A stretch of 64,000 nt of DNA, from positions 62,001 through 126,000 of the forward strand of contig NZ_JAERQF010000006.1 of assembly GCF_016734815.1 (NCBI RefSeq), read 5' to 3'. Below the pieces are notes generated by a model. That model did not search any database. It worked only from the letters and a program-made list of their open reading frames with translations, and was not told the DNA's origin. This document shows, piece by piece, positions 53,938 to 63,755 of the stretch. How positions within the stretch are numbered: position 1 is the stretch's first letter; every line of letters begins with the position of its first letter. Source of the stretch: Hymenobacter rubidus. GTDB lineage: Bacteria; Bacteroidota; Bacteroidia; Cytophagales; Hymenobacteraceae. The position numbers were made by a program, and so were the translations under genes.

Positions 53938-54747
53938 CTACGCCTTTCTAAGAAGCGCCACCTGCTGCTGCAGGTCGAGCACGAGGCTGGCCACGCGCTC
54001 CAGCGACAACTCGGCGATGGGGAACGTGCTGCTGATGTAGCTTTTGGCTTCCCATATTTCCAGCACGTCGTCCACTTTCACGTCGTAAGGCGAAAAATTG
54101 GGGTTGTCGGAGTGCAGCACGAACATGGCGCCGGAGCGCAGCTTGTTGAACACGCGCTTGAACACAATGCCGTCGCGGCTGCTTACCACGATGCAGGGCG
54201 TGCCGTCCTTAATGGTGGACCAGTCTTCGACGTAGCGGCCCACAATGACGGTGCCGCTGGCAATGGGCAGCATGGAATCGCCGGCAATTTCGAAGGCGCG
54301 GTACGTGCCCGTTTGCGAGAGCATGGGCAGGCGAAACTTGGGCAGCACCTCCAGGTACTCGCGGTCGGCGTAGCCGTTGAGGTAGCCAGCGGCGGCCTTT
54401 TGGGGCACCAGCTCGATGTTCTCGTTCTGGTCTTGGTCCACTGTGAAGGCCAGCACGCGGAGCTTGCCACCCGCGGGTGTGGGCGGCTCGGGCTGGTCGT
54501 CGGACTCGGGCGCGGGCAGCGAGCCGATGATTTTGGTATTCTTTTTCTTACTAAAGTCGGTGGTAACCAGCTGGTCGAGCGTGATGCCGAACAGCCGGGC
54601 CATGTTGACTAAGGTGGCGAGGCGGGGCTCGGCGCGGCCTTCTTCGTAGGCGCCCACCAGAGAGCGTTTGATGCCGAGCTTGTCGGCCATCTGGGCTTGC
54701 GTGAGGGCGAGCTCGCGCCGGCAAAACTTGAGGTTGGTGTTAATCAT
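53938..54747 (-). CDS. Self-cleaving XRE-S24 transcriptional repressor (LexA/CI-like)
   Basis: 269 residues. An N-terminal XRE helix-turn-helix (CRRELALTQAQMADKLGIKR, SLVGAYEEGRAEPRLATL) is followed by a linker and a C-terminal S24 protease domain. Catalytic Ser158 lies in IAGDSML, Lys197 in IVFKRVF, and the cleavage site is Ala120-Gly121 in KAAAGYLN. This is the plan of LexA and phage CI proteins that lose DNA binding after RecA-triggered self-cleavage. No phage genes are nearby, so a chromosomal damage regulator is likely. Half-sites TTAGCAAC, TTAGTAAC and TTAGCTAA lie upstream, one of them in a site shared with umuDC. Confidence 0.88.
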   Translation of the reverse strand: MINTNLKFCRRELALTQAQMADKLGIKRSLVGAYEEGRAEPRLATLVNMARLFGITLDQLVTTDFSKKKNTKIIGSLPAPESDDQPEPPTPAGGKLRVLAFTVDQDQNENIELVPQKAAAGYLNGYADREYLEVLPKFRLPMLSQTGTYRAFEIAGDSMLPIASGTVIVGRYVEDWSTIKDGTPCIVVSSRDGIVFKRVFNKLRSGAMFVLHSDNPNFSPYDVKVDDVLEIWEAKSYISSTFPIAELSLERVASLVLDLQQQVALLRKA

Positions 54748-54799
54748 CGGGAGGGGGCAGCAGCCAGGAATTGCGCTGTTTGTAACGCTAATTCGGCTG

Positions 54800-54845
54800 G
54801 TGAAGTTAGCAACGCAAGCGCGAAGTTACTAATTCACTTAGCTAA
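54800..54845. promoter_or_regulatory. Candidate autoregulatory operator of the S24 repressor
   Basis: An inverted pair, GTGAAGTTAGCAAC (54800-54813) and GTTACTAATTCAC (54825-54837), with an 11-bp spacer, plus the palindrome TTAGCTAA at 54838-54845. TTACTAATTCACTTAGCTAA (54826-54845) matches the umuDC site at 16 of 20 bases. Confidence 0.5.
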
Positions 54846-54864
54846 TAATTTTCTGCCCACCACT

Positions 54865-55671
54865 TTAGCGTCGAGCTACTTGTTTTTCAACCCACCATTC
54901 GTCGTTTTTCCAGAAGTTATTCCAGCCCACGCGGGTGTATTTGGGGTTAATTTCCACATTGCGGCCGCCTATCTCGAAGCGGGAAAGCACCTGCTGCGTC
55001 ACGGCGATGCCCTGTTTCCAGAGAGCGGGCACGGTGGTGGTGGCGGCCGCCTGCTCACGCCAGACGCCTTCGAAAAGCAAGCCGCCGTTGCGCGTGGCGG
55101 GGTTGGTGGTGTTCTCTACCAAGTAGGCCCGTTTGCTGGGTCCTACCTGGAAATCGAGGGCCAGCCGGCCGCTGAACTGCCCGCCCAGCCCGTGGGAGTT
55201 GGTGGCTTGCAGGGCAAAGCTGCCCGTGGCGCAGTACGTGGGCACGGGCGAAATGCCGTTGTTGTCGTACACTTTCACCTCGGCGGGCAGGCGTTGCACC
55301 TGCTGCACCTCGATGCTGCCCCGAAACGGTGTCACGTCGCCGTAGCAGCGAAATTTTCCGCCCACCAGGTACCGCCCCGGATTTTTGGCATCGGCCTGCA
55401 CGCTGGTAAACACGAATTCGAGCCGCTGCCCATCGTAGCCGAAGCAGCCGTTGAGCACGTCCTCGGTGCCGCTTTGGGCTTGGTGCTGCCAGAGCCGGCC
55501 CAAGTTGGCTTGGGCCAACAGGGTATTCCGCGAGGCATTGGAGAGCACCGCGCCGGGCGCTGCCAGCGGGGTTACCGGCGCAGTAACGGCTCCGGCGAAG
55601 GACGGCAAGCGCTGGGGCTGGGGGCTGCCCAACAGCAGCGTGGGAGTTGTAAGAAGCAAAAAATACCGCAT
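54865..55671 (-). CDS. Secreted protein of an unnamed family, paralog 1
   Basis: 268 residues. It has a signal peptide (MRYFLLLTTPTLLLGS). The C-terminal 25 residues contain EINPKYTRVGWNNFWKNDEW, which is nearly repeated in the next gene (VINPKYAHLGWNTYWENDEW). Central blocks also align: FRGSIEVQQVQRLPAEVKVY with FAGTVTITHLF.., and SGRLALDFQV with RGRLAIDWAL. I recognise no family. It forms a run with the next two genes on the same strand (gap 78 bp). Confidence 0.7.
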   Translation of the reverse strand: MRYFLLLTTPTLLLGSPQPQRLPSFAGAVTAPVTPLAAPGAVLSNASRNTLLAQANLGRLWQHQAQSGTEDVLNGCFGYDGQRLEFVFTSVQADAKNPGRYLVGGKFRCYGDVTPFRGSIEVQQVQRLPAEVKVYDNNGISPVPTYCATGSFALQATNSHGLGGQFSGRLALDFQVGPSKRAYLVENTTNPATRNGGLLFEGVWREQAAATTTVPALWKQGIAVTQQVLSRFEIGGRNVEINPKYTRVGWNNFWKNDEWWVEKQVARR

Positions 55672-55749
55672 ATACCTGAAAGAAAAATGGGCATTGGAGG
55701 CCAGCTATATTGCAAGACGGCGCTTACTATTTCTCAACGGCAGCGTCGG

Positions 55750-56658
55750 CTATTTTAGTATAGTGTGTACTGGCACTGCAGATGAAGTCGCCACCGATTG
55801 TGGCCGTGCTGCACTTGCGGAATCAGCCCACCACTCGTCGTTTTCCCAATAGGTGTTCCAGCCAAGATGGGCGTACTTTGGGTTGATAACTACTTCCCGC
55901 TCACCAATATTAAACTCATCGAGAACGTGCTGCGACTCAACATACGACACCAGATTTTCGACCCAAACGACGGGGCGCGTGCGGTGGGTAGCAGCGCTGG
56001 TCCACCTGCCTTCGTACTTTATTTCGCCCCCCTGTGAAGCAGCTTGGCCGTTGCGCATTGACAATTCCACCGAACCGTCCTTTTGCAAGGCCCAATCAAT
56101 TGCTAAGCGGCCCCGGAAAATGCCATTCCCGCGTCGGGTTTTATCCTCCCGCAACTCAAAGTCGCCGAGGGCGCTGTACATATCAGCTTCGTTGCGCAGC
56201 TCTTCGCCGAACTCTGCTTTCACTTCGGCTATTTGCTGGGCAGAATAGCGTGGCTGGCTGAACAGGTGCGTTATGGTGACGGTGCCCGCGAACGGGGTAA
56301 TAACACCCTGATATCGGTCTTTTCCACGCAGGTAGTACACAGTGGGCTGCACCGAGTCGCGGCGGACTTCGGTCAGCACCATTTCAATGCGGTAGTGATT
56401 GGAGCCGAAGAAACCATTCTGGACGTGGGAATTGTATCGAGCGGTACCGGTGCGCACCGTTTGCAACAGCGACGAAAAATCGCAGCGCTGCAGCAGCGCC
56501 CAGATTGCAGGGGTGAGTTTCCCATCGGGGCTTGTGGAAACAGTATTAGCTGGGGCCACATCGATGGATTGGCCGGTAATCGTTTGTAAGGGCGGCGTTT
56601 GGGGCTGGCAAGCGGTGCCCGCCACAACCAGCACCAGGACCATAAGAGAAGATTTCAT
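55750..56658 (-). CDS. Lipoprotein of the same unnamed family, paralog 2
   Basis: 302 residues. The lipobox is VAGTAC at the N-terminus. The shared domain runs from about 70 to 290 and ends with INPKYAHLGWNTYWENDEWW. The start overlaps the DUF2306 stop by 4 bp (ATGA). GC is lower than in most genes here. The two paralogs and the membrane protein are probably one transcript. Confidence 0.72.
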   Translation of the reverse strand: MKSSLMVLVLVVAGTACQPQTPPLQTITGQSIDVAPANTVSTSPDGKLTPAIWALLQRCDFSSLLQTVRTGTARYNSHVQNGFFGSNHYRIEMVLTEVRRDSVQPTVYYLRGKDRYQGVITPFAGTVTITHLFSQPRYSAQQIAEVKAEFGEELRNEADMYSALGDFELREDKTRRGNGIFRGRLAIDWALQKDGSVELSMRNGQAASQGGEIKYEGRWTSAATHRTRPVVWVENLVSYVESQHVLDEFNIGEREVVINPKYAHLGWNTYWENDEWWADSASAARPQSVATSSAVPVHTILK

Positions 56659-57329
56659 GCCGCCAATTTAGCGCGAAGCTCCGGCATAAACTCGCGCAGG
56701 AAATACCGCCCCAGCCCCGCTTCCAGCAGTAATTCGACCAGTATCAAATTGCCCACCCACGACAGCCACGTCACCGTTAGGTACGTCTCAATCGGCTTGG
56801 TTTCGAACACGTAATACATGATGTAGCTTTCGCCGCGCAGGGCCAGGGCGGCCAGCGTCACGGCGTAGGAGCGCAGCATCCAGTCGACGTGCAGGGGCCA
56901 CTGGCGCTGGCGGGCGGCGCGGTAGGCCTTCCAGGTGCAGAGCCACCACACCAGGCATTGCAGCGTGAAGCCGACCTGCGCCGCCAGCCCGCCGTTGGCA
57001 AAGCGCGCCAGGATGAGGCCCGACGGCGCCGCCAGCGCCAGAATGCCAATGACGTAGCCCTTGCCCAACTGCCGATGCAGACCCGGCCCCCGCCGCGCCA
57101 GAAACGGTAAAAATTGAAGCAGCCCCAGCACCAACACCACGAGACTGGTGGTGATGTGCACGTAGAACCCGAGGCGGAACACCGGGTTGTCGTTGGTTTC
57201 GTCGCTCTTGGTGGTGAGGAAGTTAATGCCCTTCTCGAAGGTGTAGTAGGGCAGCGTTTTGGTGAGCATCAGGCCCGCGAAGGCGGCGATGAGTGCAACG
57301 ACCAGAAATAGAAGAATTTTTCGAGGCAT
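56655..57329 (-). CDS. DUF2306 membrane protein
   Basis: 224 residues with six to seven hydrophobic segments. FYVHITTSLVVLVLGLLQFLPFL, HRQLGKGYVIGILALAAPSG and WPLHVDWMLRSYAVTLAALA are the DUF2306 pattern. Function unknown. First gene of the three-gene run. A TAGGTTTC box at 57351-57358 lies 22 bp upstream. Confidence 0.87.
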   Translation of the reverse strand: MPRKILLFLVVALIAAFAGLMLTKTLPYYTFEKGINFLTTKSDETNDNPVFRLGFYVHITTSLVVLVLGLLQFLPFLARRGPGLHRQLGKGYVIGILALAAPSGLILARFANGGLAAQVGFTLQCLVWWLCTWKAYRAARQRQWPLHVDWMLRSYAVTLAALALRGESYIMYYVFETKPIETYLTVTWLSWVGNLILVELLLEAGLGRYFLREFMPELRAKLAA

Positions 57330-57365
57330 GAAGCGCAGCAGTTTCGGGCGGAAACCTACAAATAA

Positions 57366-57394
57366 AAAAGCTCGCCATGCGTAACGGCGAGCTT
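57366..57394 (-). terminator. Terminator after recQ
   Basis: AAAAGCTCGCC and GGCGAGCTTT arms with flanking A/T runs, 24 bp after the recQ stop at 57418. Confidence 0.8.
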
Positions 57395-57417
57395 TCTCAT
57401 TTTATTGAAAGCAGACA

Positions 57418-59667
<2,250 letters not shown>

Positions 59668-60144
59668 GTTGTTCGGGGTAACCTCACCCCCCGGCCCCCT
59701 CTCCAAAAAAGAGGGGGAGCCAGATGGTGGTTCTGGGTAGTTTGCTTTCAGGAAATGAGCTATGGTGGCTAAGACTTCGTCTAAGCTGGTTAGCACTTGC
59801 TGGTTGGTGAAACGCAGTTCGCGGTATCCTAATTCCGTTAGTGTGAAGGTACGGCCGGCGTCGTATTCGGCCTGCTCCGGGGTGAGGTGAATTTCGCCGT
59901 CGAGCTCGATAATCAGCTTGGCGGAAACGCAGATGAAATCGACAATAAAAAAGCCGATGGCGTGCTGGCGACGGAATTTCAGGCCTCGCTTCGAGCCTCG
60001 CAATTCCTGCCAAAGCTTGTTTTCGGCTGGAGTGGGGGCTTTGCGGTTTTCGCGGGCGTAGGCTTTAAGGCGCTTTTCCCAAGCAAGTCTGTCGGTGGTA
60101 TAGATGTACTCTTGCGGGCCGCTGAGCTTGGGCGGGGTTTCCAT
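59668..60144 (-). CDS. DUF559 (Vsr-like) endonuclease domain, in frame with recQ
   Basis: 159 residues upstream of and continuous with recQ. RENRKAPTPAENKLWQEL, FRRQHAIGFFIVDF (Asp69) and KLIIELDGEIHL (Glu80, Asp82) are the DUF559 motifs of a PD-(D/E)XK nuclease fold. Residues about 142-156 (GSPSFLERGPGGEV) are a translation of a family D repeat and form the linker to recQ. A TATCTTCC box lies 5 bp before ATG 60144, suggesting its own promoter. It is flanked on both sides by family D repeats. Whether it is made alone, fused or both is unknown. Function is inferred from fold only. Confidence 0.75.
59682..59717. repeat. Family D repeat, unit between DUF559 and recQ
   Basis: CCTCACCCCCCGGCCCCCTC followed by TCCAAAAAAGAGGGGG. 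Same strand orientation as the unit at 60174. It is translated in frame as part of the DUF559-RecQ linker. Confidence 0.85.
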
Positions 60145-60148
60145 AAAT

Positions 60149-60156
60149 GGAAGATA
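60149..60156 (-). promoter_or_regulatory. -7-like box TATCTTCC for the DUF559 gene
   Basis: One base from the TATCTTCG form, 4 bp before ATG 60144, minus strand. Confidence 0.4.
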
Positions 60157-60171
60157 GCACTGCCTGGCGTC

Positions 60172-60301
60172 AACCTCACCCCCTGACCCCCTCTCCAAAA
60201 AAGAGGGGGCACCGGACTTGCTCCCAATCAACACAGTGATGGAATCGTCCTCACGAACCGGTGCCCCCTCTTTTTTGGAGAGGGGGTCAGGGGGTGAGGT
60301 T
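60172..60301. repeat. Family D double palindrome upstream of DUF559
   Basis: Perfect 44-bp arms (60172-60215 and 60258-60301) with a 42-bp loop, each containing one family D unit (60174-60209, 60264-60299). The TGA stop of the methyltransferase gene (60287-60289) lies inside the right arm. Confidence 0.93.
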
Positions 60302-61468
60302 TTCCGGCTGCGCCGTCCGGGGTTCCCGCCGGCTCCCGCGGTACAGCTCGTACTTCAGCAGCCGGCAGTCAATTGGCCCGTTAAACAGCGGCGTCCGCCG
60401 CGCCGGCTTCAGCCCGATGCTTTTGGCCGCTTCCAGATTACCGGTAAACACAAACGCATTATACCCTTGGAAATTCGACTTCAGCGAATCCCCAATCGTC
60501 TTGTACAAAGCGGCCATCTGGGCCTCTTCCCCTATCCGCTCGCCGTAGGGCGGGTTGGTGAGCACGATGCCGGGCTCTTCTTTGGCGGGTGCGGCAGCGT
60601 CTTTCACGTCGCGCACCGAGAGGCGGATGCAGTCTTCCAGGCCGGCGGCGGTGATGTTGGCGGCCGCCATGTCGATGGTTTTCGGGTCGAGGTCGGAGCC
60701 GGCGAGGTAGGCTTGGGGCTCTTCGAGGCGCTGGGCTTTGGCTTCTTCGCGCACCTGCTCCCAGAGCTGAGGGTCGAAGTCGTACCAGTTTTCGAAGCCA
60801 AACTTGCCCTGGTGAAACAGGCCGGGCGCGATGCGCTGGCTGATGAGGCCGGCCTCGGTGAGGATGGTGGCCGAGCCGCACATGGGGTCGATGAGCGGCT
60901 TTTTGCCGTCCCAGCCCGAGAGCAGGACCAGGCCGGCGGCCAGCACCTCGTTCAGGGGCGCTTCGTTGGTGTGCTGGCGGTAGCCGCGGCGGTGCAGGGA
61001 GTCGCCGGCCGCGTCGAGGCTGAGGATGACTTCGTTTTCCGTCATGCGCAGGTGCAGGCGGATGTCGGGCTGGCGGGTGTCGATGCTGGGCCGCTCGCCG
61101 GTGCGGGCCCGGAACTGGTCCACGATGGCGTCTTTGGTGAGCTGGGCCACGAAGAGCGAGTGCTCGAAGGTGGAGCGGTTCACCACGGGCGTGATGGCGA
61201 AGGTTTGGCCGGGACCGATGAAATCCTGCCAGTCGATGCGGCTTACTTCGCGGTACAGGGCCTTTTCATCGGGCGCGTAGAGGGCGGCGAAAGGGCGCAG
61301 CAGGCGCATGGACAAGCGGCTCCACAGCGCCGCTTCGTACAGCAGGCGGTGGTCGCCGATGAACTCCACGGCGCGGGAGCCCACGTGCGTGATGTCGGCC
61401 CCGAGGGCGTAAAGCTCGTCGGCGAGCAGTTCTTCCAGGCCGAACTGGGTGGTGGCGGTGAGGTGCAT
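60287..61468 (-). CDS. RlmL-like rRNA large-subunit methyltransferase (THUMP + methyltransferase)
   Basis: 393 residues from ATG 61468. An N-terminal THUMP domain (about 5-160) is followed by a class I methyltransferase with LIDPMCGSATILTEAG and the catalytic NPPY (IVLTNPPYGERIG). E. coli RlmL modifies 23S rRNA. The last four residues and the stop (NLTP-stop) come from the family D palindrome. A GACCTTTG box lies 7 bp before the start. Confidence 0.9.
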   Translation of the reverse strand: MHLTATTQFGLEELLADELYALGADITHVGSRAVEFIGDHRLLYEAALWSRLSMRLLRPFAALYAPDEKALYREVSRIDWQDFIGPGQTFAITPVVNRSTFEHSLFVAQLTKDAIVDQFRARTGERPSIDTRQPDIRLHLRMTENEVILSLDAAGDSLHRRGYRQHTNEAPLNEVLAAGLVLLSGWDGKKPLIDPMCGSATILTEAGLISQRIAPGLFHQGKFGFENWYDFDPQLWEQVREEAKAQRLEEPQAYLAGSDLDPKTIDMAAANITAAGLEDCIRLSVRDVKDAAAPAKEEPGIVLTNPPYGERIGEEAQMAALYKTIGDSLKSNFQGYNAFVFTGNLEAAKSIGLKPARRTPLFNGPIDCRLLKYELYRGSRREPRTAQPENLTP

Positions 61469-61490
61469 AGTCCCGCAAAGGTCGGGCGCA

Positions 61491-61567
61491 GAACTTGTAC
61501 CCCGAATTTTCAATTCGGCCGCCGGAACGACCTCCCCGGCCGAATTGAAAATTCGGGGTACAAGTTC
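61491..61567. repeat. Long palindrome between divergent genes
   Basis: Perfect 30-bp arms (61491-61520 and 61538-61567) with a 17-nt loop. It fills the space between the RlmL-like gene and the sugar permease gene and lies next to both promoters. Only one copy in the window. Confidence 0.9.
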
Positions 61568-61577
61568 TTGCGGCTTC

Positions 61578-61585
61578 TATCTTCG
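61578..61585 (+). promoter_or_regulatory. -7 box TATCTTCG
   Basis: TAnnTTCG form, 4 bp before ATG 61590, at the edge of the palindrome. Confidence 0.55.
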
Positions 61586-61589
61586 CCGT

Positions 61590-63011
61590 ATGGCCCTCGC
61601 TCCTTCTTCCTCCGCTCCCTCCGTTGCTACTGCCGCCCCTGCCCGCTCCTATACCGGGCCGATGCTGCTGATGACCACGCTGTTCTTTCTGTTCGGCGCC
61701 GTCACCAACTTCAACGACGTGCTCATGCCCTACCTCAAGGACGTGTGCCAGCTCACCGATTTGCAGTCCTCGGCGGTGCAGTCGGCCTTTTTTGGGGCTT
61801 ATTTCCTGATGTCGCTCCCGGCCGGCTGGGTGCTGAAGAAGCTGGGCTACCAGCGCGGCATTGTGGTGGGCTTGCTGGTGATGGCGGGTGGCGCGCTGCT
61901 CTTCATCCCGGCGGCCGACTCGCGGGCGTTTGCGCTGTTTCTCACGGCGCTGGCCACGCTGGGCGCGGGCATCACGCTGCTGCAAGTGGCGGCCAACCCC
62001 TACGTGAGCATCCTGGGCCCGGCACGCGGCGCGGCGGCGCGGGTGAGCGTGGTGGGCGTGGCCAACAACTTCGGCGGCAGCCTCTCGCCGCTGGTGGGCG
62101 CGCTGGTGCTGTTTGGCGGCTCGGTGGCCCTCAAGGCCCGACTGGCGGCCTTGCCGCTGAGCGAGCGACTGGCCGAGGAATCGCAGCTGGTGAAAGGACC
62201 TTATATAGGTCTGGCTGTATTCCTGATGGTGCTGGCGGCGGTGTTTTTCTTCCTAGTGAAGCTGCCCGACATTGAGGGTATTCCTTCAGAAGCGGTGCGA
62301 GGTGCCGAATGGAATGAAGATGGCCAGTTGAAAGTCACCCATCGCACAAGCGCTCTACAGTTCCCGCACCTGGTGCTGGGCATCGCGGCCATTTTCGTGT
62401 ACGTGGGCGTGGAAGTTGGCCTGGGCTCGTTCCTGATTCGCTACGGCGAGGCCCAGGGCATCACGCAGCTTTCCAGCTTCACGCAAAGCCTGGTGCGCGG
62501 GCTGAACGTGGCCACCAACTACGTGGGCGTGCTCTTCGGCCAGCAGCCGGCCCCGATTGATACGGCGGCGGGCTTCACCAAGGCGGTGGGCGCGGTGCTG
62601 GTGTCGTCGTACTGGTTTGGCTCGCTGGTGGGCCGGGTGGTGGGCATTCCGCTGCTGCTAAAGTTCCACAACCGCGTGCTGCTGGTGGCGGTGTGCGCCG
62701 CTGGCACGGCGCTGGTGGGCGCGAGCATCCTGAGCACCGGCGAAACCGCGCTCTGGCTCATCGTGCTCTGCGGACTGATGAACTCCATTATGTGGCCCGT
62801 CATTTTCCCGTTGGCAATTACCGGACTCGGGCCATTCACCAAGCAAGGCTCTTCCTATTTGATTATGGCCATTGTGGGCGGGGCGCTCATTCCGCCGCTC
62901 ATGGGCTGGCTGGCTACGCACGGCGGCGGGCTGCGGGTGGCGTTTGTGGTACCGGCGCTGTGCTATCTGTATTTGCTGTTTTATGCACTAAGCGGGTACC
63001 GGGTGCGTTAA
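61590..63011 (+). CDS. MFS sugar transporter (FucP/GluP-like)
   Basis: 473 residues with about 12 membrane segments. The N-terminal FFLFGAVTNFNDVLMPYLKD and the pair VANNFGGSLSPLVGAL and FGAYFLMSLPAG are the hallmarks of the fucose/glucose-galactose proton symporter family. It imports a hexose or similar sugar. The start at ATG 61590 is set by the TATCTTCG box. The longer frame to 61449 crosses the palindrome. Confidence 0.9.
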   Translation: MALAPSSSAPSVATAAPARSYTGPMLLMTTLFFLFGAVTNFNDVLMPYLKDVCQLTDLQSSAVQSAFFGAYFLMSLPAGWVLKKLGYQRGIVVGLLVMAGGALLFIPAADSRAFALFLTALATLGAGITLLQVAANPYVSILGPARGAAARVSVVGVANNFGGSLSPLVGALVLFGGSVALKARLAALPLSERLAEESQLVKGPYIGLAVFLMVLAAVFFFLVKLPDIEGIPSEAVRGAEWNEDGQLKVTHRTSALQFPHLVLGIAAIFVYVGVEVGLGSFLIRYGEAQGITQLSSFTQSLVRGLNVATNYVGVLFGQQPAPIDTAAGFTKAVGAVLVSSYWFGSLVGRVVGIPLLLKFHNRVLLVAVCAAGTALVGASILSTGETALWLIVLCGLMNSIMWPVIFPLAITGLGPFTKQGSSYLIMAIVGGALIPPLMGWLATHGGGLRVAFVVPALCYLYLLFYALSGYRVR

Positions 63012-63055
63012 AAGCGACCGCGGCTTCGCGCATCATCCGAGCGGCGGCGTTATCC

Positions 63056-63613
63056 ATGAAAAAATCGTTGTTTTTATCCACCTTTCTTCTGGTGCTTCTA
63101 TTAGGCACCGTTGCCTGCGAGAAAATTGCCGGCCTGCTCACCTTCCAGGTCAACGACTCCACTTCCTTCCAGTTGCCGGCCACGGGGCCGGTGCCGCCTC
63201 CGCTGCCCGCGCCGGTCCTCAGCTTGCCGGGCGTCACGGTCAGTTCTTCGTCGAACAGCACTTTTCAAAGTAACAATTCGGCGGCTGAGTACATCAAGGA
63301 CGTCACCCTCGACCGCCTGGCGCTAACCGTGACCGACCCGGCCGGCCAGAACTTCAACTTCGTGAAAAGCATCAGCATCTCGATTGCTTCTGATGCGACG
63401 GGCTCCGACAAGGTGCCGCTGGCCTCGCTCAACCCCGTGCCCACCGGCCAAACCACCATCGAGTTGACGCCCTCGGGCCAGAAACTGGACAAGTACCTGC
63501 GCAACGGCAACTACACCCTGTTCACCACCGTCGAACTGACGCAGTTGGGCCTGAGCCAGAACACGACCGTGCGGGCCGACTCGCGTTTCAACGTGACGGC
63601 CAATCCGAAGTGA
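63056..63613 (+). CDS. Lipoprotein of unknown function (185 aa)
   Basis: 185 residues. Lipoprotein signal (MKKSLFLSTFLLVLLLGTVAC). A Pro-rich linker (about 45-60) is followed by a beta-rich domain with SNNSAAEYIKDVTLDRLALT and NGNYTLFTTVELTQLGLSQ. No family is recognised. It follows the sugar permease by 44 bp and may be cotranscribed. Confidence 0.75.
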   Translation: MKKSLFLSTFLLVLLLGTVACEKIAGLLTFQVNDSTSFQLPATGPVPPPLPAPVLSLPGVTVSSSSNSTFQSNNSAAEYIKDVTLDRLALTVTDPAGQNFNFVKSISISIASDATGSDKVPLASLNPVPTGQTTIELTPSGQKLDKYLRNGNYTLFTTVELTQLGLSQNTTVRADSRFNVTANPK

Positions 63614-63656
63614 GGCAGTCGGCTTAGTTGTCAACCAGACTCTGGCAATAGCCATT

Positions 63657-63703
63657 AAAAAAGCGGGACCTGCAGCGAGTTACGTTGCAGGTCCCGCTTT
63701 TTA
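63657..63703 (+). terminator. Terminator after the lipoprotein gene
   Basis: AAAGCGGGACCTGCA and its complement with A and T runs on both sides. It can serve both this gene and the convergent kptA. Confidence 0.85.
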
Positions 63704-63755
63704 TTTCGAACAGTTCACGCAGCCTTGCCCCTCCGCGGTTGACTGCAAGGCTGCG

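Noticed and set aside
53938..54747. Prophage repressor
   Set aside because: The protein looks CI-like, but no integrase, structural or lysis genes are near; a chromosomal LexA-like role fits better.
60145..60234. N-terminal 30-residue extension of the DUF559-RecQ frame (from 60234)
   Set aside because: It is a translation of the family D repeat (SGAPSFLERGSGGEV). ATG 60144 has its own promoter box.
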